NCBI RefSeq assembly: GCF_000468535.1
Contig: NZ_AUQY01000002.1
Coordinates: 598,888-662,887 of the forward strand
DNA: 64,000 bases
Origin: Peptoniphilus mikwangii
Lineage (GTDB): Bacteria; Bacillota; Clostridia; Tissierellales; Peptoniphilaceae
Reading direction: 5' to 3'
Part shown: one piece after another, positions 50,555 to 59,919 of the stretch
Numbering within the stretch: position 1 is the stretch's first letter
Layout: each line of letters begins with the position of its first letter
The notes under the pieces: model-generated
The model's database searches: none
Told to the model about the DNA's origin: nothing
What the model saw: the letters and a program-made list of their open reading frames with translations, nothing else
Program-made: the position numbers and the translations under genes

Positions 50555-51514
50555 TTAAATTGATATCTTTTTTAGTATATCTGATAAATCATCTTTAAAT
50601 TCTTTTTTTATATTAAGCGCAATTTCAAGATTAAATATTTCTATCTTCCCCGAACATATCCCAACTGCATAAGCACCGCTATTTGAAATTATATATTCAA
50701 CAGCGGCATTTCCCATGGCAGCTCCCATAATTCTGTCAACTACATTTGGATTCCCGCCTCTTTGTATATACCCTAATATTGTTACTCTCGTGTCAATTTC
50801 CGTAAGTTTTTCAAACTCCTCAGCAATTTTATAAGCATCCCCGGCTCCTTCTGCAAGTATTATTATATGGTGTCTTTTCCCTCTATTTTTACCCAAAATT
50901 GCTTTTTTAGAAATTTCTTCCATATCAAACTTTCTCTCAGGAACTATAATGCTTTCTGCACCTCCTGAAAGCCCGGAATACAAAGCTATATCCCCACAAT
51001 TTCTACCCATAACTTCTACAATATTTGCACGTCCATGTGCCTCTGTTGTGTCTCTTATATTTGAGATTGCATGAGTAACTGTATCTATAGCTGTAAAAAA
51101 TCCGATTGTATAATCCGTATATCCCAAATCATTATCTATACTAAGCGGTATTCCGATAACATCTATGCCCCTACCTGCAAGAGCCAATGCTCCTTTAAGT
51201 GAACCGTCTCCGCCTGCCACGATTAATTTATCTATTCCAAAGACTTCCAATATATTGACAGCCTTATCTAATCCTTCATCGGTTTCAAACCTTTTACTTC
51301 TCGATGTACCAAGTATAGTTCCACCTCTCTGAATTATATCAGCTACCGAAGACTCAATAAGCTGAACTATATCTCCATCTATAAGTCCTTCGTATCCATT
51401 CTTCACTCCATAGACTTCATAGCCCATATATATTGCACTTCTAACTACAGCTCTTATTACTGCATTCATTCCCGGTGCATCTCCACCGCTTGTTAAAATG
51501 GCTATTCTTTTCAT
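50555..51514 (-). CDS. pfkA: ATP-dependent 6-phosphofructokinase
   Basis: A 319-residue PfkA. 'IAILTSGGDAPGMNAVIRAVVR' binds ATP, 'GGTILGTSRSKRF' and 'IVAGGDGSLKGALAL' follow, the catalytic 'SIDNDLGYTDYTIGFFTAIDT' carries the proton-accepting Asp, and 'VEVMGRNCGDIALYSGL' and 'ILGYIQRGGNPNVVDR' bind fructose-6-phosphate. The Gly of the GGDGS loop favours ATP as donor. The ATG at 51514 has AGGTG at 7 nt; one two codons upstream is too close. It follows dnaE in the standard dnaE-pfkA-pyk order. Confidence 0.96.
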   Translation of the reverse strand: MKRIAILTSGGDAPGMNAVIRAVVRSAIYMGYEVYGVKNGYEGLIDGDIVQLIESSVADIIQRGGTILGTSRSKRFETDEGLDKAVNILEVFGIDKLIVAGGDGSLKGALALAGRGIDVIGIPLSIDNDLGYTDYTIGFFTAIDTVTHAISNIRDTTEAHGRANIVEVMGRNCGDIALYSGLSGGAESIIVPERKFDMEEISKKAILGKNRGKRHHIIILAEGAGDAYKIAEEFEKLTEIDTRVTILGYIQRGGNPNVVDRIMGAAMGNAAVEYIISNSGAYAVGICSGKIEIFNLEIALNIKKEFKDDLSDILKKISI

Positions 51515-51524
51515 TAACATTCAC

Positions 51525-54500
51525 CTACTTAAGTACTATTTTTGATATATCATTATTCAAATACTGTAATAAGTCAAATTTTAAATCACCTATTTTTGAA
51601 CTGTCAATCCAAAATTCTCTTTCAGCCCCAAATACACTACCTTCTTTTTCAAAATATAATACAACAGGTGTATTACCTCTATAATTTTTTAAACATAATT
51701 TAATTACATTTAATAAATCTTTATTTTCAAAAGAAGGTAAACTTAAATATAATTTATTTTTTGACGGTTCTGATACAGTCCTAAGTCCATCTACAATTAT
51801 TTTCAGATTTTCAACATCGGATTCTTGGATATGACCTTCTACCAATAAAACTTTTCCCTCAATTAATTTATCCGTTACTTTTTCATATAAGTTAGGAAAA
51901 ATTACAAGTTCTATCTGTCCATATAAATCCTCTAAACTTGCAAATGCCATAATTTTTTTATTTTTAGTTATCATTGTCTTTTTGTTTTTTAAAAGCCCAA
52001 CAATTTTTACATAAGAATCTGTCTTTCGCATTGCATTTTTACTGTTTTCAAATATAATACTTGTATTTGTAACATTCATATTTTTTATAGTCTCAATATA
52101 AGCATCCAACGGATGCCCTGATACATATATTCCCAAAATTTCCTTCTCAAAATCAAGTTTTTCATTTGTTGAAAAATCTCTTAATTTAGGTAAAACTTCT
52201 TTATCTTCATAGGAGTTCGTATCAAACAGTGAAAATTGTCCCTTAACATTATTTTTCAAATTGCCTATTACATTATCTATTGTCTTTTCATAAATTGCTA
52301 AATATTGAGCTCTATTTCCGCCAAGACTGTCTAATGCTCCGGATTTTATTAGATATTCCATAGCTCTCTTATTTATAGCTTGTGAATTTATTTCACATAC
52401 TCTCTTTACAAAATCATTAAATGAACTGAATTTTCCGGCTTTTCTTGCAATTTCTATTGTTGATATGAAATTCTCATTCATATTTTTTATCGCTTTAAGT
52501 CCAAATCTTATATTATTTCCTTCTACTGTAAAATTTTTAAAGCTCTTATTTACATCAGGCGGTAATACTTCTATTCCAAGCCTTTTACATTCTTCTATAT
52601 ACAATGTAACTTGAGTTACTTTGCCCATATAAGAAGATATTTGTGCCGCCATAAATTCTGTCGGATAATAATATTTCAAATATGCCGTTCTGTATGCAAC
52701 TACTGAATATGCCACACTGTGACTTTTATTAAAAGCATATTTTGCAAAATCAATCATAAGGTCATAAATTTTATTTGCAGATGCTTCATCAACTCCATTT
52801 TCAATTGCTCCACAACAAATTTTTTCACCGTTTTCAATCTTGCCGTAAATGAAATTCTGTCTTTCTTCTTCCATTACGGTCATTTTTTTCTTGCTCATAG
52901 CTCTTCTGACAAGATCCGCTCTTCCAAGAGAATAGCCTCCTATTTTTTGAACTATTTGCATAACCTGTTCTTGATATACTATACAACCATAGGTGGATTT
53001 TAAAATATCTTCAAGCTTTTCATGAACATAACTTATTTTGTTTAAATTATGTTTTGACTCTATAAATTTAGGTATTTGATTCATAGGTCCCGGTCTAAAA
53101 AGTGCATTTGCAGCTACCAGATCTTCAAAAGCATCCGGTTTCAAGTCTTTTAAAAATGCTCTCATCCCCGAAGATTCAAACTGAAATATTCCAAGTGTCT
53201 CCGCTTTTGCAAACATATTTAAAACATTACTGTCATTCAATTCCATGGAGCTGAAATCTATTTCAATACCATAATTTTTTTTAATTAAATTAAGAGCATC
53301 ACGTATTACGGTAAGAGTTCTAAGACCTAAAAAATCCATCTTTAAAAGCCCAAGCTCCTCAAGTTCATTCATATTAAACTGAGTTGCAATAATCTTATCA
53401 TTTCTTGTAAGAGGAACATAGTTTGTGATTGCATCTTTTGAAATTACAACTCCTGCCGCATGGGTTGAAGTATGTCTTGGCAAACCTTCAACTTTTAATG
53501 CCATATCTATTAATCTCTTTGCATCTTCATCTTCATTGTATTCTTTATTCAACGAAGGACTTACAACAAGAGCATCTTTTATCGTCATATTAAGTTCTTC
53601 CGGAACTTGTTTTGCTATATAATCAACTCTGCCATAGCTCATATCAAGAGCTCTTCCAACGTCTCTTATCGCTCCTCTTGCACCCATAGTACCAAATGTT
53701 ACAATTTGTGCTACATTTTCAATGCCATATTTTTCTATTACATACTCAATAACCTCTTCACGTCTTTCGTAGCAAAAATCTATATCTATATCCGGCATTG
53801 ATACTCTTTCAGGATTTAAAAATCTTTCAAACAGCAGATTAAATTTAAGCGGATCAATATCTATTATTCTAAGTGCATAGGATATTATAGAACCTGCTGC
53901 AGAACCACGTCCGGGTCCTACAACAATACCATTATCTCTTGCATATCGTATAAAATCCCATACTATTAAAAAATAATCTACATATCCCATATCTATTATT
54001 GTCTGAAATTCATACTCTACTCTATTTGAAATTTCCTCATTTATTATCTCATATCTTTCTTTAAGTCCTCTGTCTACAAGAAACCTCAAATAACTCTCAT
54101 TAGTAAAGCCGGCAGGAACTTCAAAATGCGGCAAATGTAAATTATGAAACTCAATATTTACATTACACCTGTCCGCAATTTTAACTGTGTTCAATAAAGC
54201 ATCTTCATTACCTGAAAACCGTTCATACATTTCATCAATACTTTTTAAATAAAATTCTTCTGTTTGAAACTTCATTCTATTTTCTTCATTTACTGTTGTT
54301 CCGGTCTGAATGCATAATAAAACATCATGAGCTTTGGCATCTTCTCTATTGAGATAGTGAACATCATTTGTAGCTATCAAAGGTATATCTAATTTTACGC
54401 TAAGTGTTTCAAGATATTTATTTACTTTCTTCTGCTCTTTTATATCATGATCTTGTAATTCTAAGAAAAAATTTCCTTTACCGAATATTTTTTCATATTT

Positions 54501-54974
54501 AAGTGCAGCTTCTTCCGCTCCTGTAAAATCTCCATAATTTAATTTCCTTTGAACTTCTCCGGCAAGACATGCACTTGTAGCTATTATCCCTTCATGGTAT
54601 TTTCTTAATACATCTAAATCTATTCTCGGTTTGTAATAATAGCCGTTTACAAACCCTTCCGAAACTATCTTCATCAAATTTTTAAAACCTGTATAATTTT
54701 CGGCAAGAAGTATCAAATGAAATCTGCTCATATTTTTATCAAATACTCTATAATTTCCATCCGCAATATAAACTTCACAGCCTATTATAGGCTTTATCCC
54801 TGCATTCTTACACGCCTTATAAAAAGCAATTGTTCCATACATGTTTCCATGATCTGTAAGAGCTATTGCCTTCATATTTAATTCTTTAGCTTTATTTGCA
54901 AGTTCTGAAATTCTCGCTGATCCATCTAATAACGAATACTCACTATGAACATGTAAATGCACAAAATCTCTCAC
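51525..54974 (-). CDS. dnaE: DNA polymerase III alpha subunit DnaE
   Basis: A 1149-residue C-family polymerase. The N-terminal PHP domain starts 'FVHLHVHSEYSLLDGSARISELANKAKELNMKAIALTDHGNMYG'. The catalytic palm has 'GPGRGSAAGSIISYALRIIDIDPLKFNLLFERFLNPERVSMPDIDIDF', which includes the PDxDxD metal site. A helix-hairpin-helix and OB domain follow at the C-terminus ('YVKIVGLLKNKKTMITKNKKIMAFASLEDLYGQIELVIFPNLY'). It synthesises DNA at the fork next to PolC. The start is GTG with AGGTGA 4 nt upstream. Confidence 0.96.
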   Translation of the reverse strand: MRDFVHLHVHSEYSLLDGSARISELANKAKELNMKAIALTDHGNMYGTIAFYKACKNAGIKPIIGCEVYIADGNYRVFDKNMSRFHLILLAENYTGFKNLMKIVSEGFVNGYYYKPRIDLDVLRKYHEGIIATSACLAGEVQRKLNYGDFTGAEEAALKYEKIFGKGNFFLELQDHDIKEQKKVNKYLETLSVKLDIPLIATNDVHYLNREDAKAHDVLLCIQTGTTVNEENRMKFQTEEFYLKSIDEMYERFSGNEDALLNTVKIADRCNVNIEFHNLHLPHFEVPAGFTNESYLRFLVDRGLKERYEIINEEISNRVEYEFQTIIDMGYVDYFLIVWDFIRYARDNGIVVGPGRGSAAGSIISYALRIIDIDPLKFNLLFERFLNPERVSMPDIDIDFCYERREEVIEYVIEKYGIENVAQIVTFGTMGARGAIRDVGRALDMSYGRVDYIAKQVPEELNMTIKDALVVSPSLNKEYNEDEDAKRLIDMALKVEGLPRHTSTHAAGVVISKDAITNYVPLTRNDKIIATQFNMNELEELGLLKMDFLGLRTLTVIRDALNLIKKNYGIEIDFSSMELNDSNVLNMFAKAETLGIFQFESSGMRAFLKDLKPDAFEDLVAANALFRPGPMNQIPKFIESKHNLNKISYVHEKLEDILKSTYGCIVYQEQVMQIVQKIGGYSLGRADLVRRAMSKKKMTVMEEERQNFIYGKIENGEKICCGAIENGVDEASANKIYDLMIDFAKYAFNKSHSVAYSVVAYRTAYLKYYYPTEFMAAQISSYMGKVTQVTLYIEECKRLGIEVLPPDVNKSFKNFTVEGNNIRFGLKAIKNMNENFISTIEIARKAGKFSSFNDFVKRVCEINSQAINKRAMEYLIKSGALDSLGGNRAQYLAIYEKTIDNVIGNLKNNVKGQFSLFDTNSYEDKEVLPKLRDFSTNEKLDFEKEILGIYVSGHPLDAYIETIKNMNVTNTSIIFENSKNAMRKTDSYVKIVGLLKNKKTMITKNKKIMAFASLEDLYGQIELVIFPNLYEKVTDKLIEGKVLLVEGHIQESDVENLKIIVDGLRTVSEPSKNKLYLSLPSFENKDLLNVIKLCLKNYRGNTPVVLYFEKEGSVFGAEREFWIDSSKIGDLKFDLLQYLNNDISKIVLK

Positions 54975-54995
54975 TATATCACCTTTGTTTTCTAA

Positions 54996-55030
54996 ATTAA
55001 AAGAGTTTTAATAGCCGCCTATTAAAACTC
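54996..55030 (-). terminator. terminator between the HPr gene and dnaE
   Basis: Minus strand 12-bp stem GAGTTTTAATAG / CTATTAAAACTC, loop of four, followed by TTTTAATTT. It should limit read-through from whiA-HPr into dnaE. Confidence 0.85.
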
Positions 55031-55037
55031 CAACACT

Positions 55038-55307
55038 CTAATAACGATTTATAAATTTATTTTCTACCAATTCTACCAATTTGTCAATTGCCTCTTGTTC
55101 ATCAGAGCCCAAAGCTGTTAAAACAACCTCTTCGCCGTTAAATACTCCCAAAGACATAACTCCTATAATACTTTTCCCATTAACTGTATCGCCGTGAGCT
55201 TGTAAGGTAATTTCTGAGTTAAAATTATTTGCTACTCTTACAAAGAGCGCTGCGGCTCTTGCATGCAACCCATCTTCATTTGTCAGCTTAACCGTTTTTG
55301 TTACCAT
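55038..55307 (-). CDS. ptsH: HPr family phosphocarrier protein
   Basis: An 89-residue HPr. 'LTNEDGLHARAAALFVRVAN' contains the phosphorylated His, and 'VNGKSIIGVMSLGVFNGEEV' contains the regulatory Ser site. Both residues being present means it can act in PTS transport and be phosphorylated by HPr kinase, unlike Crh. It overlaps the end of whiA by 20 bp, the usual clostridial pairing. The ATG at 55307 has AAGGAG at 8 nt; an upstream GTG at 55316 is rejected. Confidence 0.93.
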   Translation of the reverse strand: MVTKTVKLTNEDGLHARAAALFVRVANNFNSEITLQAHGDTVNGKSIIGVMSLGVFNGEEVVLTALGSDEQEAIDKLVELVENKFINRY

Positions 55308-56244
55308 TATGTTCACTCCTTAACTTACTTGCTATTTCTTTTATCTTATTAAGCCTATGGTTCACGCCGGATTTACCTACCGGTGGATTTAACATTTCTC
55401 CAAGTTCCTTTAGGCTTATCGAATCATCTTCTAATCTAAGTTCAGCAACATCTCTTAAATTTTTAGGTAAACTTTCAAGCCCGATTGTATTTTTTATATA
55501 TTCTATATCCATAACTTGTTTTACAGATGTATTTACTATTTTATTCAAATTTGCATTTTCAAGATTTACAATTCTATTTACTCTATTATTGATATCCTTA
55601 TAAATTCTGATATTCTCAAAGTCAAGCGTAGCTTTACTTGCTCCTATATAACTAAGCATATCTGATATTTTTTCAGCTTCTTTAATATATACGATATAAG
55701 ATTCTTTTCTTCCCACTATTTTTGAGTTAAATCCTAAGGAATTTATTATCTCAGATAAAAATTTTGCATGTTCATATTTACTTGATACAAGCTCAAAATG
55801 ATAATATTTTTCCGGATTTGAAATCGAACCCGCTCCTAAAAATGCCCCTCTAATATATGCTCTTTTACAACAGTCCATATCTAATATGGATATCGGCATA
55901 TAGTTTGGCGTAAATACGTTTTCATTTCTAAGATAGTCCACATCATACAATAAAACCCTTGATGCTCCGTCATCTTTTAAAATTATAGAATAAATGTTAT
56001 TTTTTTTAAGCTGCTTTGATTTTGAAACTACTACTTCAACTTCATCAGAATAGTATCTCTTTAAAAATGTAAAAATCCTTCTTGCTACCGCTGCATTTTC
56101 AGTATTAAAGTAAATATTTATACCTTCGTTAAACTTCAAAGAAGCACACATCGGAATTAATCCGCTTAATTCTGCAACTATATCGCAATTTTGTGAAACC
56201 TTTATTTTTGCAACTTCATCTTTTACAGAGGAAGAAAAACTCAA
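55288..56244 (-). CDS. whiA: WhiA family DNA-binding protein
   Basis: A 318-residue protein with a degenerate LAGLIDADG-like N-terminal domain ('SFSSSVKDEVAKIKV...CCKRAYIRGAFLGAGSISNPEKYYHFELV') and a C-terminal HTH ('LPKNLRDVAELRLEDDSISLKELGEMLNPPVGKSGVNHRLNKIKEIA'). WhiA affects cell division, chromosome segregation and sporulation genes in other Gram-positives. Usually rapZ and yvcK precede it; here they do not. The start codon is TTG behind AGAGGTGA. Confidence 0.94.
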   Translation of the reverse strand: MSFSSSVKDEVAKIKVSQNCDIVAELSGLIPMCASLKFNEGINIYFNTENAAVARRIFTFLKRYYSDEVEVVVSKSKQLKKNNIYSIILKDDGASRVLLYDVDYLRNENVFTPNYMPISILDMDCCKRAYIRGAFLGAGSISNPEKYYHFELVSSKYEHAKFLSEIINSLGFNSKIVGRKESYIVYIKEAEKISDMLSYIGASKATLDFENIRIYKDINNRVNRIVNLENANLNKIVNTSVKQVMDIEYIKNTIGLESLPKNLRDVAELRLEDDSISLKELGEMLNPPVGKSGVNHRLNKIKEIASKLRSEHNGNKNG

Positions 56245-56265
56245 ACTCTCACCTCTTAAGATTTT

Positions 56266-56294
56266 ATTATACTAAAGTTTGACATTTTTTTCAA
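56266..56294 (-). promoter_or_regulatory. whiA promoter
   Basis: Minus strand TTGAAA (56289-56294), 17-bp spacer, TATAAT (56266-56271), 22 nt before the whiA start. Confidence 0.7.
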
Positions 56295-56354
56295 ATATTT
56301 GTACTTTAATATTATACATCTTTAGCAGCATTAATTAAAGTCTAAAATTAAATT

Positions 56355-56385
56355 ATGTAAAATAATTCTTAGGGTTAAGAATTAT
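56355..56385 (-). terminator. terminator of the pyr operon
   Basis: Minus strand stem ATAATTCTTA / TAAGAATTAT with loop ACCC, followed by TTTTAC. It is AT-rich and overlaps the pyrD stop codon. Confidence 0.6.
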
Positions 56386-57281
56386 ATTATTGCTCTTATA
56401 TCATCAACCCTAAGATTTTTTTCTTCTAAAAACTCTTGCATTTCATCTATTATGTCTAAAATTACATTTGGATTCATAAAATTTGCGGTTCCAACTTGTA
56501 TTGCAGATGCTCCCGCCATTATAAATTCAATAGCATCCATTCCGTTTGTTATACCTCCCATGGCAATTACCGGAATTGAAACATTTTTGCAAACTTGATG
56601 TGTCATTCTGAGCGCTATAGGTTTTATTGCAGGTCCAGATAATCCTGCATAAGTATTGTTGAAAACCGCTTTACCTGTTTTTGCATCTATTGCCATTGCA
56701 AGAAATGTATTTACAAGTGAAATTCCGTCTGCTCCGGCTTTCTCCACTGCCTTTGCACTTTCTACTATGTCTCTTGCATTTGGAGATAGCTTTACTATAA
56801 GTCTATGTCTTGTAGCTTTTTTTACTGCTTCTGTAACTAATGCTGCACTATCCGCCTCAATTCCAAAAGCCATTCCTCCATGCTTTACATTCGGGCATGA
56901 AATGTTTAGTTCAATTGCAAAAAATTCATAATCATTTAAAATTTTTGCAGCTTCAACATATTCTTCAACTGTATTTCCACCAAGATTTACTATCACATTT
57001 GTTTCAAGAGTATTCATTTTACCCAATATATTTTCTGCGAAATAATGTATTCCGGGATTTTCAAGTCCTATTGAATTCATAATTCCGGATGGAGTTTCCC
57101 AAATTCTGATTCCGTCATTTCCGCTTTTTGGATAATATGTTATTCCCTTTGATGCAATTCCGCCTAAAATTGACGGTTTATAATACTTTGTATACTCTTC
57201 TCCAAATCCATAAGTACCGGATGCAGGAATAATCGGATTTTTAAATTCTACTCCCAGTATTTCAGTTTTAAGTCTATTCAA
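56382..57281 (-). CDS. pyrD: dihydroorotate dehydrogenase B catalytic subunit
   Basis: A 299-residue class 1B enzyme. 'NPIIPASGTYGFGEEYTKYY', 'RIWETPSGIMNSIGLENPGIHYFAENILG', 'ELNISCPNVKHGG' (with the catalytic Cys), 'VKLSPNARDI', 'LVNTFLAMAIDAKTGKAV' and 'VIAMGGITNGMDAIEFIMAGASAIQVGTANF' are the family motifs, the last binding FMN phosphate. It oxidises dihydroorotate and passes electrons to PyrK. The start is a TTG within the end of pyrK. Confidence 0.96.
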   Translation of the reverse strand: MNRLKTEILGVEFKNPIIPASGTYGFGEEYTKYYKPSILGGIASKGITYYPKSGNDGIRIWETPSGIMNSIGLENPGIHYFAENILGKMNTLETNVIVNLGGNTVEEYVEAAKILNDYEFFAIELNISCPNVKHGGMAFGIEADSAALVTEAVKKATRHRLIVKLSPNARDIVESAKAVEKAGADGISLVNTFLAMAIDAKTGKAVFNNTYAGLSGPAIKPIALRMTHQVCKNVSIPVIAMGGITNGMDAIEFIMAGASAIQVGTANFMNPNVILDIIDEMQEFLEEKNLRVDDIRAII

Positions 57282-57975
57282 CTAAATCTCCTCCAAAAAA
57301 CACAGGCCCTTCTTTACAGGCTCTCTTATTCCCATCTTTTGTCTTACATACACAAGAAAGACATGCTCCTACTCCACATCCCATTCTGTTTTCAAGTGAC
57401 ATGTATACTTCACAATTATTTTCATTGCCATACTCAAATACTTTACGCATCATAATTTCAGGTCCGCAAGTGTATATGAGTTTTTTATCATACTCCAATA
57501 TATCTGTTATAAACCCGCCTTTTTTTACCTTTAAGTTTACATCTAAATCTTTAAATAGCATTTCCAAGTTTTGATTTTCTCTTTCTCCGATATATAAATC
57601 AATTTTAACTGACTCATTATATCTTTTCAAACATTTTGAAAGATAGTAAAAAGGTGCTGCTCCTACACCTCCGCTAACAAGTGATATCTCCCTTTTATTT
57701 TTATAACAAAAATGATTTCCATATGGTCCAAAAAGTTTTATCTCATCATTTTCTCTAAGTTTAGATAAAAGTTTTGTTCCGATACCCCTAACTTCATATA
57801 AAAATAATATACCGTCTTCTTGCACATCAAATACGCTAATTGGACGAGAGAGCGTGGGATAATTATCCCACGCCCTTAACATATAAAACTGCCCGGGTTC
57901 TACATTGCTAATCTCGTCCACCTTCATTAAAAAATAGTTCTTATCAACTTCTCTATTATATATTACACTCGCCAT
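57274..57975 (-). CDS. pyrK: dihydroorotate dehydrogenase electron transfer subunit
   Basis: A 233-residue flavin and iron-sulfur protein. 'GQFYMLRAWDNYPTLSRPISVFDV' is the FAD-binding RxYS-type motif, 'LLSKLRENDEIKLFGPYGN' and 'SLVSGGVGAAPFYYLSK' bind the cofactor and NAD, and the C-terminal 'MGCGVGACLSCVCKTKDGNKRACKEGPVF' ligates a [2Fe-2S] cluster. It links PyrD to NAD+. The last codons overlap pyrD by 8 bp. Confidence 0.96.
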   Translation of the reverse strand: MASVIYNREVDKNYFLMKVDEISNVEPGQFYMLRAWDNYPTLSRPISVFDVQEDGILFLYEVRGIGTKLLSKLRENDEIKLFGPYGNHFCYKNKREISLVSGGVGAAPFYYLSKCLKRYNESVKIDLYIGERENQNLEMLFKDLDVNLKVKKGGFITDILEYDKKLIYTCGPEIMMRKVFEYGNENNCEVYMSLENRMGCGVGACLSCVCKTKDGNKRACKEGPVFFGGDLVE

Positions 57976-57978
57976 ATT

Positions 57979-58407
57979 TTACTCCGCATAAATAGTCAAA
58001 GAATCACAATATTCGCACTTATATTCTCTCTTTTCCGCATCCACAAGAGCAAAAGCATGATCTTGTACATTTTCAATATTTGTAATACATCTTGGATTTT
58101 TACAGTGCATTATTCCTTCAACTCTTTCAGGAAGTTCCATCCTAAGTTTCTTAACTCTTTCTCCATCTTCTATAAAATTTACAGTTGTATGAGGAGCAAT
58201 AAGTCCAAGTACTGTGAAATCAAGGTTAAAATCTGTTTCAATCTTTATAAGATCTTTTTTTCCAAGTGATGTTGAACTTATATTTTGCATAAGAACAACC
58301 GGATCTGTAACCTCATCAAGCTTTAATGCCTTGTATAATATATGTCCCTTGCCACATTCAATATGATCAAGTACAATTCCCTTTTTTATTTTAGAAACAT
58401 TTATCAT
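57979..58407 (-). CDS. pyrI: aspartate carbamoyltransferase regulatory subunit
   Basis: A 142-residue PyrI. The nucleotide-binding allosteric domain reads 'VSKIKKGIVLDHIECGKGHILYKAL', and the C-terminal zinc domain holds four Cys in 'HCKNPRCITN...REYKCEYCDSLTIY'. It lets CTP/UTP and ATP tune PyrB. The ATG at 58407 follows GGAGGG by 5 nt and lies 1 nt after the pyrB stop; longer frames would run into pyrB. Confidence 0.95.
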   Translation of the reverse strand: MINVSKIKKGIVLDHIECGKGHILYKALKLDEVTDPVVLMQNISSTSLGKKDLIKIETDFNLDFTVLGLIAPHTTVNFIEDGERVKKLRMELPERVEGIMHCKNPRCITNIENVQDHAFALVDAEKREYKCEYCDSLTIYAE

Positions 58408-58408
58408 A

Positions 58409-59323
58409 TTAGCCCTCCATTCCAAGTAAGAACATTATAAGTGCCATTCTTACATACATTCCAAATCTTGCCTGTTCAAAATACACAGCTCTTTTATCAC
58501 TGTCAACTTCTGTTGCTATCTCATTAACTCTTGGTAGCGGATGCAATACGATCATATCTTCTCTTGCAAGCTTCATCTTTTCATTATCAAGTATAAAGAA
58601 ATCCTTTAATCTTAAATATTCTTCTTCCGATACAAATCTTTCTCTTTGAACTCTGGACATATATAGTATATCAAGATCTTTTATTGCATCAGTAAGACTT
58701 GTTGTTTCAGTATAGCACTTCGGATCAAGTTCATCTTTAAATTGCTTAGGCATTTGCAATTCTTCAGGTGATATAAATACAAACTTTATATTTTCATATC
58801 TATTCATTGCCCTTACAAGAGAATGTATTGTTCTTCCAAATTTTAAATCTCCGCAAAGCCCTATAGTCATATTATCAAATCTCTTTTTATAATATCTTAT
58901 TGTCATTAAGTCCGTAAGAGTTTGTGTGGGATGTTGATGTCCACCATCTCCTGCATTTATAATCGGCATTCTTGTCATGTGCTTAGATGCAAGTAATGCT
59001 GCCCCCTCTTTAGGATGTCTCATACAAGCTATGTCCGCATAATTTTCAATAGTTCTAAGAGTATCCGAAAGAGATTCTCCTTTTGCTGTTGATGATACTT
59101 TTGCATCTGCAAAACCTATAATTTGTCCTCCAAGTCTCAGCATGGCAGATTCAAAAGATAATCTTGTTCTTGTAGAAGGTTCAAAAAAAAGACTTGCTAA
59201 TAACTTTCCCTTACAAACATCACCATATTTAACAGGGTCTTGTAAAATGTTATCAGCCAGTCCAAATAATCTTTCAAATTCTTCAGTTGTAAAGTCCGAC
59301 GGTTCTATTAAATGTCTTAACAT
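58409..59323 (-). CDS. pyrB: aspartate carbamoyltransferase catalytic subunit
   Basis: A 304-residue PyrB. '[21 protein letters not shown]' binds carbamoyl phosphate, '[12 protein letters not shown]' and '[20 protein letters not shown]' form the active site, '[17 protein letters not shown]' follows, and '[25 protein letters not shown]' closes it. It makes carbamoyl aspartate, the first committed step of pyrimidine synthesis. The ATG at 59323 has GGGAGGA at 4-6 nt. An in-frame ATG 19 codons upstream (59380) reads through the leader terminator without a stop. Confidence 0.96.
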   Translation of the reverse strand: MLRHLIEPSDFTTEEFERLFGLADNILQDPVKYGDVCKGKLLASLFFEPSTRTRLSFESAMLRLGGQIIGFADAKVSSTAKGESLSDTLRTIENYADIACMRHPKEGAALLASKHMTRMPIINAGDGGHQHPTQTLTDLMTIRYYKKRFDNMTIGLCGDLKFGRTIHSLVRAMNRYENIKFVFISPEELQMPKQFKDELDPKCYTETTSLTDAIKDLDILYMSRVQRERFVSEEEYLRLKDFFILDNEKMKLAREDMIVLHPLPRVNEIATEVDSDKRAVYFEQARFGMYVRMALIMFLLGMEG

Positions 59324-59435
59324 ATTGTCCTCCCAATAAAAAAAACTTGCCGTGCAGGATTGGCAAGTAAATAGACTCATATTATATCTATTACTTTTTT
59401 AGCGTCCCGCACTAATTTAAAAGTAATTTTCTTCT
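59324..59435 (-). promoter_or_regulatory. pyrB leader with attenuator structure
   Basis: The roughly 110-nt leader has a 5' hairpin (ATTACTTTT / AAAAGTAAT with inner TTAG/CTAA) whose loop contains GTGCGGGA, and a terminator hairpin whose loop contains the complement TCCTGCAC. Alternative pairing or loop-loop contact could decide termination. The PyrR consensus is not seen. The class of regulation is inferred from the layout. Confidence 0.7.
59336..59368 (-). terminator. attenuator terminator upstream of pyrB
   Basis: Minus strand stem ACTTGCC / GGCAAGT with a 10-nt loop and TTTTTTTT directly after, ending about 13 nt before the pyrB start. Its position before the structural gene marks it as a regulated attenuator. 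Confidence 0.88.
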
Positions 59436-59441
59436 TGAAAT

Positions 59442-59470
59442 AATATATACTAATATTAATCTAATGTCAA
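59442..59470 (-). promoter_or_regulatory. pyr operon promoter
   Basis: Minus strand TTGACA (59465-59470), 17-bp spacer, TATATT (59442-59447). Transcription is expected to start near 59435. Confidence 0.8.
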
Positions 59471-59511
59471 TATTTTTATTCAAGCATGATATAATATTTT
59501 TCATAATAAAA

Positions 59512-59919
59512 TTATTTATAAAAAATCCCTAAAAGTTTTTCGTCATTATTAAAAGTTAATGTATATATCAATTCCCCATTATTATATTTAACTTTTTGTA
59601 TTACTAAAATATAATCCTGTCCTGTATTTTTATCTTTTTGGTATGATACATTAACATCCATAAAAGAATCAAAATCACCTTTACTACCTACATCAACATT
59701 TATCTGTTCTATAATCTCATCTGTCAACGCATTTTTTAAATCATCTGAACATATATCTTTCAATCTAGATACCTCTTTAGAATTAACTATCGAAATAACT
59801 TTCTGCGCATTTTTTGAATATTTTTCAACATCTTCAGCGGATGCTTTCTTTGAATTTCCACAAGCGGAAACTAACAAAGCGAATAAAAACAACATTACTA
59901 AAATTTTATATTTTTTCAT
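59512..59919 (-). CDS. small lipoprotein (DUF3887-like)
   Basis: A 135-residue protein with a lipoprotein signal peptide ('MKKYKILVMLFLFALLVSACGNSKKAS', lipobox ending at Cys20) and a small NTF2-like alpha/beta domain typical of DUF3887 ('KVISIVNSKEVSRLKDICSDDLKNALTDEIIEQI...NNDEKLLGIFYK'). It is anchored outside the membrane; function unknown. The ATG follows GGAGGAG and overlaps the upstream stop as ATGA, so it is coupled to the YhfC-like protease gene. Confidence 0.8.
   Translation of the reverse strand: MKKYKILVMLFLFALLVSACGNSKKASAEDVEKYSKNAQKVISIVNSKEVSRLKDICSDDLKNALTDEIIEQINVDVGSKGDFDSFMDVNVSYQKDKNTGQDYILVIQKVKYNNGELIYTLTFNNDEKLLGIFYK

Noticed and set aside
59323-59380. N-terminal extension of PyrB from the ATG at 59380
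   Set aside because: The extension would translate the terminator hairpin and its poly-T into a Cys/Phe-rich peptide absent from the PyrB family, and the ATG at 59323 has an excellent ribosome site. It is kept only as a possible leader peptide.
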